Positions 1-6,261 of a stretch of DNA of 8,519 nucleotides are shown piece after piece. The DNA comes from CAZTHL01 sp964613585 (GTDB lineage Bacteria; Pseudomonadota; Alphaproteobacteria; DSM-16000; Inquilinaceae): assembly GCA_964613585.1 (NCBI GenBank), contig CAZTHL010000124.1:1-8519 (forward strand), written 5' to 3'. The translations under genes were made by a program, and so were the position numbers. The notes beneath the pieces were generated by a model. That model was not told the origin of the DNA. It was given only the letters and a program-made list of their open reading frames with translations, and ran no database searches. Position 1 is the first letter of the stretch. Each line of letters starts with the position of its first letter.

Positions 1-58
1 GGCGGCGGCCGCGGCGGGCGCTGCGCGCGCGGGGGGCGCCGCCGGCGCGGGACGCGGC

Positions 59-592
59 TCAGATCAGCCAAGTCTGGCGGGCGTCGCCGGCGGCGGCCTT
101 GCTGTCCTGGTTGGCGGGCAGGGCTGGAGCCTGGCCCGGCGACTTCAAGAGGATGACGCTGTGGACGCGCTGGTCGAGCTGGCCCAGCTGCTCGAGCACC
201 CAGCGGCGATAGTCGGGGGTGCAGATCTCGCCGGCGGGCAGGCTGGCCTGGATGGCGTCGCAGCCGAGTTCCTCGGCGAGCCGGTCCATGGCGGCGATCA
301 GGGCACGGACGGCGGCGGCGGCGTTGAACAGGTCGAGGACGATGAAGGTCTCGGCGATCAGGACCCGCGCATGCTGCAGGCCGCGCTCGGTGCGGAAGCA
401 GAACAAGCCGTGGATGTAGTCCCGATGCTGCACGGTCATGATGCCGGACTGGGCGTCCGGCGCGTCGATCAGCTTGTCCGCCTGCTGCCGCCAATCCTCG
501 ACCCGGAGATTGGGCAGGACCGACTGCACGACCGGATAGGCCTGGTCGATCTGCGGCCGGTCCAGCAGCTTTGCGGTGAAGAGGTCGGGCAT
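59..592 (-). CDS. GNAT-like (acetyltransferase-fold) protein of unknown function, FNR-linked
   Basis: I do not recognise a named family. The 177-residue product has the feel of a GNAT acyltransferase core: two adjacent strands (HGLFCFRTE, about 61-69; ARVLIAETFIVLDL, about 75-88), then a long helix (AAAAVRALIAAMDRLAEELGC, about 91-111) followed by a strand (DAIQASLP), as in the acetyl-CoA-binding part of GNAT proteins. No clear Q/R-x-x-G-x-G/A pyrophosphate loop is visible, so catalysis is uncertain. I chose the ATG at 592 because GAGGTGG lies just before it and because the only longer start, a TTG at 661, falls inside a perfect FNR box and has no ribosome site. The longer form would have 200 residues. 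The last 25 residues look disordered. It is divergent from the Fnr-type regulator, and the FNR box about 62 bp upstream of the ATG suggests oxygen-dependent control (inference). That it is a real gene is likely; its function is not known. Confidence 0.8.
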   Translation of the reverse strand: MPDLFTAKLLDRPQIDQAYPVVQSVLPNLRVEDWRQQADKLIDAPDAQSGIMTVQHRDYIHGLFCFRTERGLQHARVLIAETFIVLDLFNAAAAVRALIAAMDRLAEELGCDAIQASLPAGEICTPDYRRWVLEQLGQLDQRVHSVILLKSPGQAPALPANQDSKAAAGDARQTWLI

Positions 593-594
593 GG

Positions 595-601
595 CCACCT
601 C
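595..601 (-). promoter_or_regulatory. Ribosome binding site fixing the ATG-592 start
   Basis: On the minus strand GAGGTGG sits two bases before the ATG at 592, with the purine core GAGG ideally placed about 5 bases away. The competing TTG at 661 is preceded by pyrimidine-rich sequence with no Shine-Dalgarno match. This favours the 177-residue form. Confidence 0.55.
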
Positions 602-647
602 GGGAGACAGGACGCCTGAAGGTGAACCGGATGCCTGCTGCGCTGCG

Positions 648-661
648 TTGATGTAAATCAA
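648..661. promoter_or_regulatory. Perfect FNR/anaerobox site
   Basis: The sequence reads TTGATGTAAATCAA, an exact match to the FNR consensus TTGAT-N4-ATCAA. It lies between the divergent acetyltransferase-like gene and the Fnr-type regulator. The regulator carries the E-xx-SR recognition helix known in FNR/FixK-type proteins to read TTGA half-sites, so binding by the neighbouring gene product is the natural inference. The centre (654.5) is 62 bp upstream of the leftward ATG and 175 bp upstream of the rightward ATG. Confidence 0.85.
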
Positions 662-676
662 GAGGTTGTAATGGCT

Positions 677-682
677 TATAAT
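677..682 (+). promoter_or_regulatory. Candidate -10 element (TATAAT) for the fnr-type gene
   Basis: A consensus TATAAT stands out in otherwise GC-rich DNA. With a 17-base spacer the -35 position (654-659) would lie inside the FNR box, so the bound regulator would occlude this promoter. It predicts a leader of about 140 bases before the ATG at 830. No consensus -35 is present. Confidence 0.4.
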
Positions 683-796
683 TCGCCGTCAAACCAACGG
701 CCTGGGCGGGCGGATCGCTTACCGTTTGCGCTTTGCCTAATGTTCCGTCACACTCCCGGCGTGGGTAGCGGATAACCGACCAAAACAGGCCATAAG

Positions 797-819
797 CACG
801 GTCAACAACACGGTCAACA
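797..819. repeat. Two 11-bp direct repeats just before the fnr-type gene
   Basis: CACGGTCAACA occurs at 797-807 and again at 809-819, a 12-bp period, ending 10 bases before the ATG at 830. It overlaps the leader of the regulator. It may be a small duplication or tandem half-sites; nothing more can be said. Confidence 0.5.
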
Positions 820-829
820 GGGAACGCCA

Positions 830-1564
830 ATGCCTCCGTTCGATCTCGCCAAACCGGTCAAGCCGGGAGCGGTGGAGCTGCATCCGTGCGGGGCCTGCCC
901 GGTGCGCAATCTGACGGTGTGCAGCGCGCTGGAGGAGGAGGAGCTGAGCCGGCTCGCCGACATCGTGCAGACGCAGCGGGTCGACGGGCACCATACGATC
1001 TTCAGCGAGGGCGATCCGGCGCTGTCGATGTTCAACGTGACGGCCGGCACGGTGAAGCTCTACAAGCTGCTGCCGGACGGGCGGCGGCAGATCACCGGCT
1101 TCGTCTTCAGCGGAGACTTCCTGGGCCTGGCGGTCAACGAGCGCTACGCCTACACCGCGGAGAGCGTGGTGGCGACCTCGCTGTGCCGATTTCCGCGGCG
1201 CCAGATGGAGCAGCTGATGGACGAGTATCCGAAGCTGCAGCGGCGCCTGTTCACCATGGCCTCGACCGAGCTGGCCGCGGCCCAGGACCAGATGGTGCTG
1301 CTCGGCCGCAAGACGGCGCGGGAGAAGATCGCCTCGTTCCTGATCTCGCTGTCGCAGCGGGCGACCCGGCGCGGCCAGAAGGACAACCCCGTGCTGGTGC
1401 CGATGAGCCGGTCCGACATCGCCGACTTCCTCGGGCTGACGACCGAGACCGTGAGCCGGACGTTCACCCAGCTCAAGGCCAATAGCATCATCCGGCTGAT
1501 GGAGGGTGGCAAGGTCTGCATCGTCGACCGCGACCTGCTGACGGATATCGCGGAAGGCGGCTGA
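830..1564 (+). CDS. Crp/Fnr-family oxygen-sensing transcriptional regulator (FnrL/FnrN/AadR type)
   Basis: A 244-residue DNA-binding regulator expected to sense oxygen through a [4Fe-4S] cluster and to switch genes for microaerobic or anaerobic life. Near the N-terminus Cys20, Cys23 and Cys31 form C-x2-C-x7-C, the spacing typical of alphaproteobacterial FnrL-like proteins. Cys119 sits where the fourth FNR ligand is expected. The cyclic-nucleotide-binding-type beta barrel covers about 35-130 (ending FSGDFLGL and the Cys119 strand), a dimerisation helix about 131-160, and a winged HTH about 190-235. The recognition helix TTETVSRTF has Glu206, Ser209 and Arg210, the residues that in FNR contact TTGAT half-sites. 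AGGGAA about 7 bases before the ATG supports the start. A perfect FNR box lies upstream, so self-regulation is plausible. FixK proteins lacking the cluster are excluded by the four cysteines. The exact ortholog name (fnrL, fnrN or aadR) cannot be settled from sequence alone. Confidence 0.95.
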   Translation: MPPFDLAKPVKPGAVELHPCGACPVRNLTVCSALEEEELSRLADIVQTQRVDGHHTIFSEGDPALSMFNVTAGTVKLYKLLPDGRRQITGFVFSGDFLGLAVNERYAYTAESVVATSLCRFPRRQMEQLMDEYPKLQRRLFTMASTELAAAQDQMVLLGRKTAREKIASFLISLSQRATRRGQKDNPVLVPMSRSDIADFLGLTTETVSRTFTQLKANSIIRLMEGGKVCIVDRDLLTDIAEGG

Positions 1565-1591
1565 GACCGGCGCCGGCGTCGCGGCTTTCGA

Positions 1592-1607
1592 GCCGGGCCT
1601 GCCCGGC
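1592..1607 (+). terminator. GC-rich hairpin after the fnr-type gene, possible terminator
   Basis: GCCGGGC and GCCCGGC form a perfect 7-bp stem separated by only CT; a 6-bp stem with a 4-base loop is sterically better. It begins 28 bases after the stop codon. No T-tract follows, so intrinsic termination is uncertain. Confidence 0.35.
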
Positions 1608-1743
1608 CGGCGTGGCGGCGCTGCGACATGTTGCGCCATCGCAACTCGATTTGGGAAACGGCACCCCGCCGCGTCACTAACCCCTTGGCGACGCTTGCAA
1701 ATCGTGACGTTCAGCCGAAAGATCAGCAGCGACGCCGGCGAGA

Positions 1744-1768
1744 CGTGTTACCATCATGCGGTAACGCG
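1744..1768. promoter_or_regulatory. Inverted repeat upstream of the fasciclin gene
   Basis: GTTACC (1747-1752) and GGTAAC (1760-1765) are a perfect inverted repeat around a 7-base centre, ATCATGC. The stem extends to 9 bp if a T-G wobble and two outer C-G/G-C pairs are counted. It lies about 120 bp upstream of the ATG at 1890. It could be an operator for a dimeric repressor or a leader hairpin; no T-tract follows. Confidence 0.4.
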
Positions 1769-1874
1769 GATCGGCGGCCCCGCAACAGCCGTGCACCGGC
1801 CGATCCTGGGGACCAGGACCGGCTCGGCCGACGACGCGGCAACGCTGATGGCCGATGGCCCCAAGGCCGCCGGC

Positions 1875-1882
1875 AAGGAGAG
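1875..1882 (+). promoter_or_regulatory. Ribosome binding site fixing the ATG-1890 start
   Basis: AAGGAGAG lies 7 bases before the ATG. It is the best Shine-Dalgarno match in the region and selects the 167-residue form that begins with a signal peptide over the longer upstream frame. Confidence 0.7.
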
Positions 1883-1889
1883 ACACGGA

Positions 1890-2393
1890 ATGAAGACGCT
1901 GCGCACCCTTCTGCTGGCCGGGGCCACGGCCGGCTTGACCGCGCTGGCCGGCACCGCCGCCCAGGCGCAGGACACCATCGTCGACACGGCGGTGGCGGCC
2001 GGGAACTTCGAGACGCTGGTTGCCGCTTTGGAGGCCGCCGGCATGGCCGACCAGCTGCGTAGCGTCGACCCCTACGGCCCCTACACCGTCTTCGCGCCGA
2101 CCGACGAGGCCTTCGCCGCGCTGGGCCAGAACACGATCGACACCCTGCTGCGGCCCGAGAACATCGAGCAGCTGCGCGAGATCCTCAAATACCACATCGT
2201 GCCCGGCAGCGTGCCGGCGAGCGCGCTCGTCAACTCGCAAGGGGTGGCGATGACCCAGGCCATCGAGTTCCTGCCCTACACCGGGCTTGTCGGCGGTGTG
2301 CAGGTCGGCGACACCCGGGCGAGCGTCGTGCAGGCCGACATCCAGGCCTCAAACGGTGTGATCCACGTGATCGACGAGGTGCTGATGCCGTAG
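1890..2393 (+). CDS. Secreted fasciclin (FAS1) domain protein
   Basis: A 167-residue exported protein with one FAS1 domain, a fold used in adhesion and cell-surface interactions; in bacteria its ligands are mostly unknown. Residues 1-26 are a classic signal peptide: MKTLR, a hydrophobic Leu/Ala/Gly stretch, then AQA before Gln27. The FAS1 domain fills the rest: TIVDTAVAAGNFETLVAAL at the start, the H1 motif YTVFAPTDEAF at 65-75, the YH motif KYHIVPG at 100-106, and the H2 motif SNGVIHVIDEVLMP at 154-167. The size fits single-domain bacterial FAS1 lipoprotein-like or periplasmic proteins, but there is no lipobox cysteine, so a soluble periplasmic or released form is expected. It stands alone between the regulator and a convergent reductase; linkage to the upstream Fnr-type gene is not shown, as 325 bp and a hairpin intervene. 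Confidence 0.93.
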   Translation: MKTLRTLLLAGATAGLTALAGTAAQAQDTIVDTAVAAGNFETLVAALEAAGMADQLRSVDPYGPYTVFAPTDEAFAALGQNTIDTLLRPENIEQLREILKYHIVPGSVPASALVNSQGVAMTQAIEFLPYTGLVGGVQVGDTRASVVQADIQASNGVIHVIDEVLMP

Positions 2394-2410
2394 GCTTGGG
2401 GGCCGGCCGT

Positions 2411-2438
2411 CGGCTTTCCGGAGGCGGCTTTCCGGAGG
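2411..2438. repeat. Tandem 14-bp duplication
   Basis: CGGCTTTCCGGAGG occurs twice with no gap (2411-2424 and 2425-2438), between the fasciclin stop and the terminator-like hairpin. It looks like a recent slip duplication in noncoding DNA. Confidence 0.8.
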
Positions 2439-2464
2439 CGGCGGTCCGGCACGCCCCATGACCC

Positions 2465-2490
2465 GCCCGACCGAAGGCTTTTGGTCGGGC
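2465..2490. terminator. Strong hairpin between convergent genes, probable bidirectional terminator
   Basis: GCCCGACC (2465-2472) pairs with GGTCGGGC (2483-2490). The stem extends inward over GAA/TTT (one G-T wobble) to 11 bp around a GGCT loop. It sits between the fasciclin stop (2393) and the convergent FMN reductase stop (2578). There is no T-tract on either side, so it may act with Rho or as an mRNA 3' end stabiliser. Confidence 0.6.
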
Positions 2491-2577
2491 ATTGTCCGGG
2501 TCGCCGGGTCGAACGGCGACGCCACGTCCTTCGGGCGGCTGGGAGCCGGGGCGGGGCTCCGGGCGGTCGGGATCGCC

Positions 2578-3156
2578 TCAGTACGGTGTTCCCTTGGCGC
2601 GTTGCGCCCGCAAGGCTTCCGCGTGCCACTCGAGTTCGGCCAGAAACCGGTCGCTGCGCCGGGTCCAGGCGTCGTCACGAGGCGTGCCGTCCTCGGTGAA
2701 CGCCTGCTCCACCCTCGGCACCGGCAAGGTCGATGAAATGCTCGGCATGCCGATCTCGGCCAGGGTCATGCGCAATTGCATGGCCGCGCGGACCCCGCCG
2801 AAGGCGCCGGCCGAGTAGCTGACGATGGCCGAGGGCCGCCAGAGATACTCCTCGAGGAAGTGATCCAGCAGGTTCTTCAGCGCCGGCGGTATGCCGTGAT
2901 TGTACTCCCCGCTGACCACGATGAAGGCGTCGGCCGCGCGGTACAGCCCGGCCAGCCGCTCCAAAGCCTCCGGCGCCTCGCCCTCGGGATATTCCTTGTA
3001 CATTTTGTCGAGGAGCGGCAGCCCGATATCAAGCGGGTCGACAAGCGTCACCGCATGCCCTCGCTCGCCGAGCCGGCGCTCGATGTACCGGGCGGCGCGG
3101 ATGCCCTGGCGGGCCTGGCGCACCGAGCCGTAAAGGACGACGCAATTCAGCGACAT
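2578..3156 (-). CDS. NAD(P)H-dependent FMN reductase (flavodoxin-like fold)
   Basis: A 192-residue soluble flavoprotein of the NADPH_dep_FMN_red family, which uses NAD(P)H to reduce FMN, quinones, azo dyes or chromate depending on the member. The FMN phosphate loop is GSVRQARQG at residues 10-18, directly after the first strand. The second flavin-contact motif is SGEYNHGIPPALKNLLDHF at 82-100, matching the family pattern PEYNxxxPxxLKNxLD with Ser-Gly in place of the usual Pro. YSAGAFGG at 114-121 is the third conserved loop. The length is normal for the family. The ATG at 3156 has GGGAG seven bases upstream. The small membrane protein gene ends 58 bases upstream on the same strand, so the two could share a transcript. 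The natural substrate cannot be told from sequence. Confidence 0.93.
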   Translation of the reverse strand: MSLNCVVLYGSVRQARQGIRAARYIERRLGERGHAVTLVDPLDIGLPLLDKMYKEYPEGEAPEALERLAGLYRAADAFIVVSGEYNHGIPPALKNLLDHFLEEYLWRPSAIVSYSAGAFGGVRAAMQLRMTLAEIGMPSISSTLPVPRVEQAFTEDGTPRDDAWTRRSDRFLAELEWHAEALRAQRAKGTPY

Positions 3157-3214
3157 GCCGCTGCTCCCTGTGCGGGCGTGCTGGAACGCCGGCGTTTCCT
3201 GGCGCCGAACCGGC

Positions 3215-3559
3215 TCAATCGACCTCCTCCGGCTCGCGCTGCTCCACGTGGCGGCTCGACCCGACGGCGGCGATGGGCGGACGCTCGACCGGGCGCGGGG
3301 CTACGTGGCGACTCTGGTCCTCGATGGCGACGACCACGCGGCGCAGCTCATAAATGACCATGTTGATATGCTGCTCGACGCTCTCAAACCGCTGCGCGAT
3401 CAGTCCTTCATCGATGTGGCGCAGGCGGATGGCGATCCGGCGCGCCTGCAGGAGCAGCAGCACCAGGACGACAAGGATCCAGTGCTCGACCTCGAGGCCG
3501 AGAATGGCCCGCCAGAGCCCGTCCAGCAGGTCGAGGAGGCGATCGGCGAAACCGTCCAT
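3215..3559 (-). CDS. Small single-pass membrane protein, function unknown
   Basis: I do not recognise the family. The 114-residue product has an amphipathic N-terminus (MDGFADRLLDLLDGLWRAIL), one clear membrane segment at about 24-38 (EHWILVVLVLLLLQ), an Arg-rich cytoplasmic flank (ARRIAIRLR), a predicted helix or coiled coil at about 45-82 with regular heptad-like spacing (SVEQHINMVIYELRRVVVAI), and a polar, probably disordered tail. The layout is of a membrane-anchored scaffold or adaptor. It is read in the same direction as, and 58 bp before, the FMN reductase gene. The Shine-Dalgarno region is weak (AGAAAG) and is partly enclosed in a hairpin at 3567-3582. The opposite strand has a longer open frame (3155-3835), but its product is low-complexity and the membrane-protein pattern here is far more protein-like. 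Confidence 0.65.
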   Translation of the reverse strand: MDGFADRLLDLLDGLWRAILGLEVEHWILVVLVLLLLQARRIAIRLRHIDEGLIAQRFESVEQHINMVIYELRRVVVAIEDQSRHVAPRPVERPPIAAVGSSRHVEQREPEEVD

Positions 3560-3566
3560 GGCGGCT

Positions 3567-3582
3567 TTCTGCTAACGCAGAA
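3567..3582 (-). promoter_or_regulatory. Perfect hairpin/palindrome over the ribosome site of the small membrane gene
   Basis: TTCTGC (3567-3572) and GCAGAA (3577-3582) flank the 4-base loop TAAC. On the minus strand the 3' arm of the stem runs into the AGAAAG that is the only Shine-Dalgarno candidate, 8 bases before the ATG at 3559. It could control translation as an RNA hairpin or be a palindromic operator. The role is inference; the palindrome is exact. Confidence 0.5.
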
Positions 3583-3598
3583 CAGGCGCGCGATAAAC

Positions 3599-3772
3599 CT
3601 AAACTTTACCGCGGTCGGCCCAATGCGGGGCCACGGCGCCGAAACGCTCCGGAGCGGGCCCGGACACCAGGCCGACCTCCTCCTCCACCGCCGCCGCCGC
3701 CGCCGGCGCGCCGACCATGATCGGGCGAAGCCCGACCCCGGCCGCCGCGATCGCCTCGATCAGCCGCGCCAC
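3599..3772 (-). CDS. Doubtful 57-residue ORF with GTG start
   Basis: This frame reads VARLIEAIAAAGVGLRP, then an Ala/Glu run encoded by triplet repeats, then GLVSGPAPERFGAVAPHWADRGKV and a TAG stop. A TGA stop lies 24 bases upstream in frame, so it cannot extend. The composition, a helix followed by short hydrophobic strands, is more protein-like than the other frames here. It lies 39 bases before the small membrane gene on the same strand. There is no good ribosome site. It could be a degraded C-terminal remnant, a small gene, or chance in high-GC DNA. Confidence 0.2.
   Translation of the reverse strand: MARLIEAIAAAGVGLRPIMVGAPAAAAAVEEEVGLVSGPAPERFGAVAPHWADRGKV
3676..3705. repeat. Triplet microsatellites (CCT)3 and (CCG)6
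   Basis: Three CCT units (3676-3684) are followed by CCA and then six perfect CCG units (3688-3705). In the doubtful minus-strand frame they would encode Glu and Ala runs. Confidence 0.8.
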
Positions 3773-4108
3773 GCGTCCGCGGCGGCTGTCCGACCGTCAG
3801 CAACCCGACGAGCTATCACAATGTTTCACCGGTAAAGGGCGGTCGTGGTGGGCGCCGAGCCGCTCGGCAGGTGCCGCCGGCGCGTGGTGAGCCGCTAGAG
3901 AGCGTTTCCGCCTGACACGGATGCGGCACCGGCCGCTTTCCGGTCCGGCCACCTTTGGCATGGTGTCGCTGGGTGTCCGGGCGAGGGAGCGGGCCGGCGA
4001 TGCCATCTTGACGCCGACGTCTGCTGTCAGCGTCAGGCTAGCCGGGATCAGGTTGCCAAATCGTGAAGGACGCGGCTGTGCCGGCGACAGGAGCCATCCT
4101 TCCCGCTG
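3773..4108. other. Intergenic region downstream of the ABC exporter
   Basis: No gene is supported here. Short inverted repeats are present: ACCGG/CCGGT at 3928-3944 and TGACGC/GCGTCA at 4009-4035. The second could fold in the transcript leaving the exporter gene, but with a 15-base loop it is weak. Frames open in this stretch encode only Arg/Ala/Pro-rich peptides. Confidence 0.5.
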
Positions 4109-5965
4109 TCAGACCGCCGCCGGCGCCGCCGCGCTGGCGACCGCCGCCGCCGGCGCGGCCCCGCTCTCCTGCTGGCGCCGCCACATGGCGGCGTAGCGGC
4201 CGTCGGCGGCGAGCAGCTCCGCATGGCGGCCGCGCTCCACGATGCGGCCGTCGTCGAGCACGATGATCTCGTCGGCGTCGATCACGGTCGACAGCCGATG
4301 CGCGATGATGAGAGTGGTGCGGCCGCTGCTGACCTCGCGCAGGTTGGCCTGGATCTCCCGCTCCGTCTGGGTGTCGAGCGCCGAGGTCGCCTCGTCGAAC
4401 AGCATGATCGCCGGGTCCTTGAGCAGGGTGCGGGCGATCGCCACCCGCTGCTTCTCGCCGCCCGACAGCTTCAGGCCCCTCTCGCCGACCGTCGTCGCAT
4501 AGCCGTCCGGCAGCCGCAGCACGAAGTCGTGGATATGCGCCAGCCGCGCCGCCCGCTCGACCTCCGCGCGCGAGGCGTCGGGCCGGCCATAGGCGATATT
4601 ATAGAAGATGCTGTCGTTGAACAGCACGGTGTCCTGCGGGACGATGCCGATCGCCGCGCGCAGGGAGTCCTGCCGCACCTCGCGCACGTCCTGCCCGTCG
4701 ATGCGCACCGCCCCCTCGTCGACGTCGTAGAAGCGGAACAGCAGCCGGCTGACCGTCGACTTGCCGGCCCCGGTCGGCCCGACGATGGCCACGCTCCGCC
4801 CAGCCGGCACCCGGAGCGACACGTCCTTCAGGATCGGCCGGCGCGGATCGTAGCCGAAGCTGACATGGTCGAACTCGACCGCGCCGCCGGCCACCCGCAG
4901 CGGCGGCGCTCCCGGACGGTCGCGCACCTCCGGCTCGACGTCGATCAGGCCGAACATCTGCTCCATGTCGACCAGGCTCTGCTTGATCTCCCGGTAGACG
5001 AAGCCGAAGAAGTTGAGCGGCTGGTACAGCTGCATGAGATACGTGTTGACCAGCACGAAGTCGCCGACGGTCATGGTGCCGGCGACGATGCCCCGTGCCG
5101 CCATCCACATGACCGCGGTCAGCCCGGCCGAGATGATCAGCGACTGGCCGATGTTGAGCAGGGACAGCGAGGTGCGGCTGCGCACCGCCGCCTCCTCGTA
5201 GCGCTGCTGGGCCCGGTCGTAGCGCTCGGCCTCGTGCCCCTCGTTGCCGAAATACTTGACCGTCTCGTAGTTGAGCAGGCTGTCGATCGCCTTGGTGTTG
5301 GCTTCCTGGTCGGTGATGTTCATCTGCCGGCGGAACCTCAGCCGCCACTCGGTCACGCCCATGGTGAAGGCGATGTAGCCGATCACCGTGACCAGGGTGA
5401 CCAGGGCGAACCAGATGTCGAACAGGCCCCACAGGATCGCCGCGACCAGCAGGATCTCGAGCAGGGTCGGCAGGATGTTGAACAGCATGAACGAGAGCAG
5501 GGTCTCGATCGCCTTGGTGCCGCGCTCGATGACCCGGCTGAGGCCGCCGGTCTGCCGCTCCAGGTGGAAGCGCAGGGCGAGGCCGTGCAGGTGCCGGAAC
5601 ACGGTGAGCGCGACCCGGCGGATCGCCCGCTGGGCCACCCGCGCGAACACGGCGTCGCGCAGCTCGGCGAAGGCGAGGCTGAGCACCCGGGCGAGGCCGT
5701 AGGCCAGGATGACGCCGATCGGCACGACCACGGCCAGCGCGGTCTCGCCGGACAGCACGTCGACCGCCTGCTTGTAGAACAGCGGCACGATCACGGTGGC
5801 GCCCTTGGCGGCGGCGAGGAAGCCGAGGGCGACCAGAACCCGCGCGCGCAGGCCCCAGGCGTCGGCCGGCCACAGATAGGGCAGCAGGGCGCCGATGACG
5901 GCGACGTTGCCGCCGGCGCGGCTGCCGGGCAGCGGCTCGAGCGGGGCGGAGGAGCGGCGGGCCAT
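4109..5965 (-). CDS. ABC half-exporter of the Atm1/HMT1 (ABCB7-like) family
   Basis: A 618-residue fused membrane-ATPase half-transporter that should work as a homodimer in the inner membrane. The transmembrane part (about 20-335) has six helices. The segment SLLNYETVKYFGNE at 229-242 and the later GFVYREIKQSLVDMEQMF at 321-338 are hallmarks of Atm1-type exporters, where this region helps form the pocket for glutathione-linked cargo (family knowledge; cargo is inferred). The ATPase domain is complete: A-loop tyrosine in SFGYD (369-373), Walker A GPTGAGKST (396-404), Q-loop Gln444, signature LSGGEKQR (500-507), Walker B IMLFDE (520-525), D-loop SALD and His556 of the H-loop. The tail after about 600 is Ala-rich and probably disordered. 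The length is normal. The start ATG has no Shine-Dalgarno sequence; the bases before it are CCCCTCC. No neighbour on the same strand indicates a substrate. Likely roles are export of glutathione-conjugated metals or sulfur species. Confidence 0.95.
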   Translation of the reverse strand: MARRSSAPLEPLPGSRAGGNVAVIGALLPYLWPADAWGLRARVLVALGFLAAAKGATVIVPLFYKQAVDVLSGETALAVVVPIGVILAYGLARVLSLAFAELRDAVFARVAQRAIRRVALTVFRHLHGLALRFHLERQTGGLSRVIERGTKAIETLLSFMLFNILPTLLEILLVAAILWGLFDIWFALVTLVTVIGYIAFTMGVTEWRLRFRRQMNITDQEANTKAIDSLLNYETVKYFGNEGHEAERYDRAQQRYEEAAVRSRTSLSLLNIGQSLIISAGLTAVMWMAARGIVAGTMTVGDFVLVNTYLMQLYQPLNFFGFVYREIKQSLVDMEQMFGLIDVEPEVRDRPGAPPLRVAGGAVEFDHVSFGYDPRRPILKDVSLRVPAGRSVAIVGPTGAGKSTVSRLLFRFYDVDEGAVRIDGQDVREVRQDSLRAAIGIVPQDTVLFNDSIFYNIAYGRPDASRAEVERAARLAHIHDFVLRLPDGYATTVGERGLKLSGGEKQRVAIARTLLKDPAIMLFDEATSALDTQTEREIQANLREVSSGRTTLIIAHRLSTVIDADEIIVLDDGRIVERGRHAELLAADGRYAAMWRRQQESGAAPAAAVASAAAPAAV

Positions 5966-6261
5966 GGAGGGGATCTAGGGCGGATCGGCCGGCGGCGAAA
6001 TGCGGGACGGCCGCGGCGGAAAGGGCCCGGACCCGGCCGCGCTCGACAGCGCCGCTCGGAGGCCGCGCCGGGCTCCGCCGCGCATCTCCCGGCCCTGCCC
6101 CGCGGCGCGGCGGCGCCGGCCCGACTCGTCCTGGAGCGCACGCTCGATCCGGCGCCGGGCGGCGAGGGCCCCGGTGCCGGGCGCCGGCGGCGCGTCCGCG
6201 GCTCCGCCCTCCCGTGCGGGCGAGCGGGCGCCGGCAGGCGCCGACGGCGGCTGCGGTGGCC

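Larger units (their letters stand above)
1565..1889. other. Intergenic region between the regulator and the fasciclin gene
   Basis: Apart from the hairpin at 1592-1607 and the dyad at 1744-1768 I see no gene here. The frame of the fasciclin gene stays open back to 1695, but the extra residues lack a signal peptide or other protein character, and the ribosome site and signal peptide both point to the ATG at 1890. I see no convincing sigma-70 promoter. Confidence 0.5.

Noticed and set aside
1695..1889. Extended N-terminus for the fasciclin protein
   Set aside because: It would bury the signal peptide inside the protein; AAGGAGAG before 1890 marks the true start.
3155..3835. Plus-strand 226-residue frame opposite the small membrane gene
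   Set aside because: The product is Asp/Arg/Gln/His-rich with no domain, whereas the opposite strand encodes a clear membrane helix followed by a regular coil.
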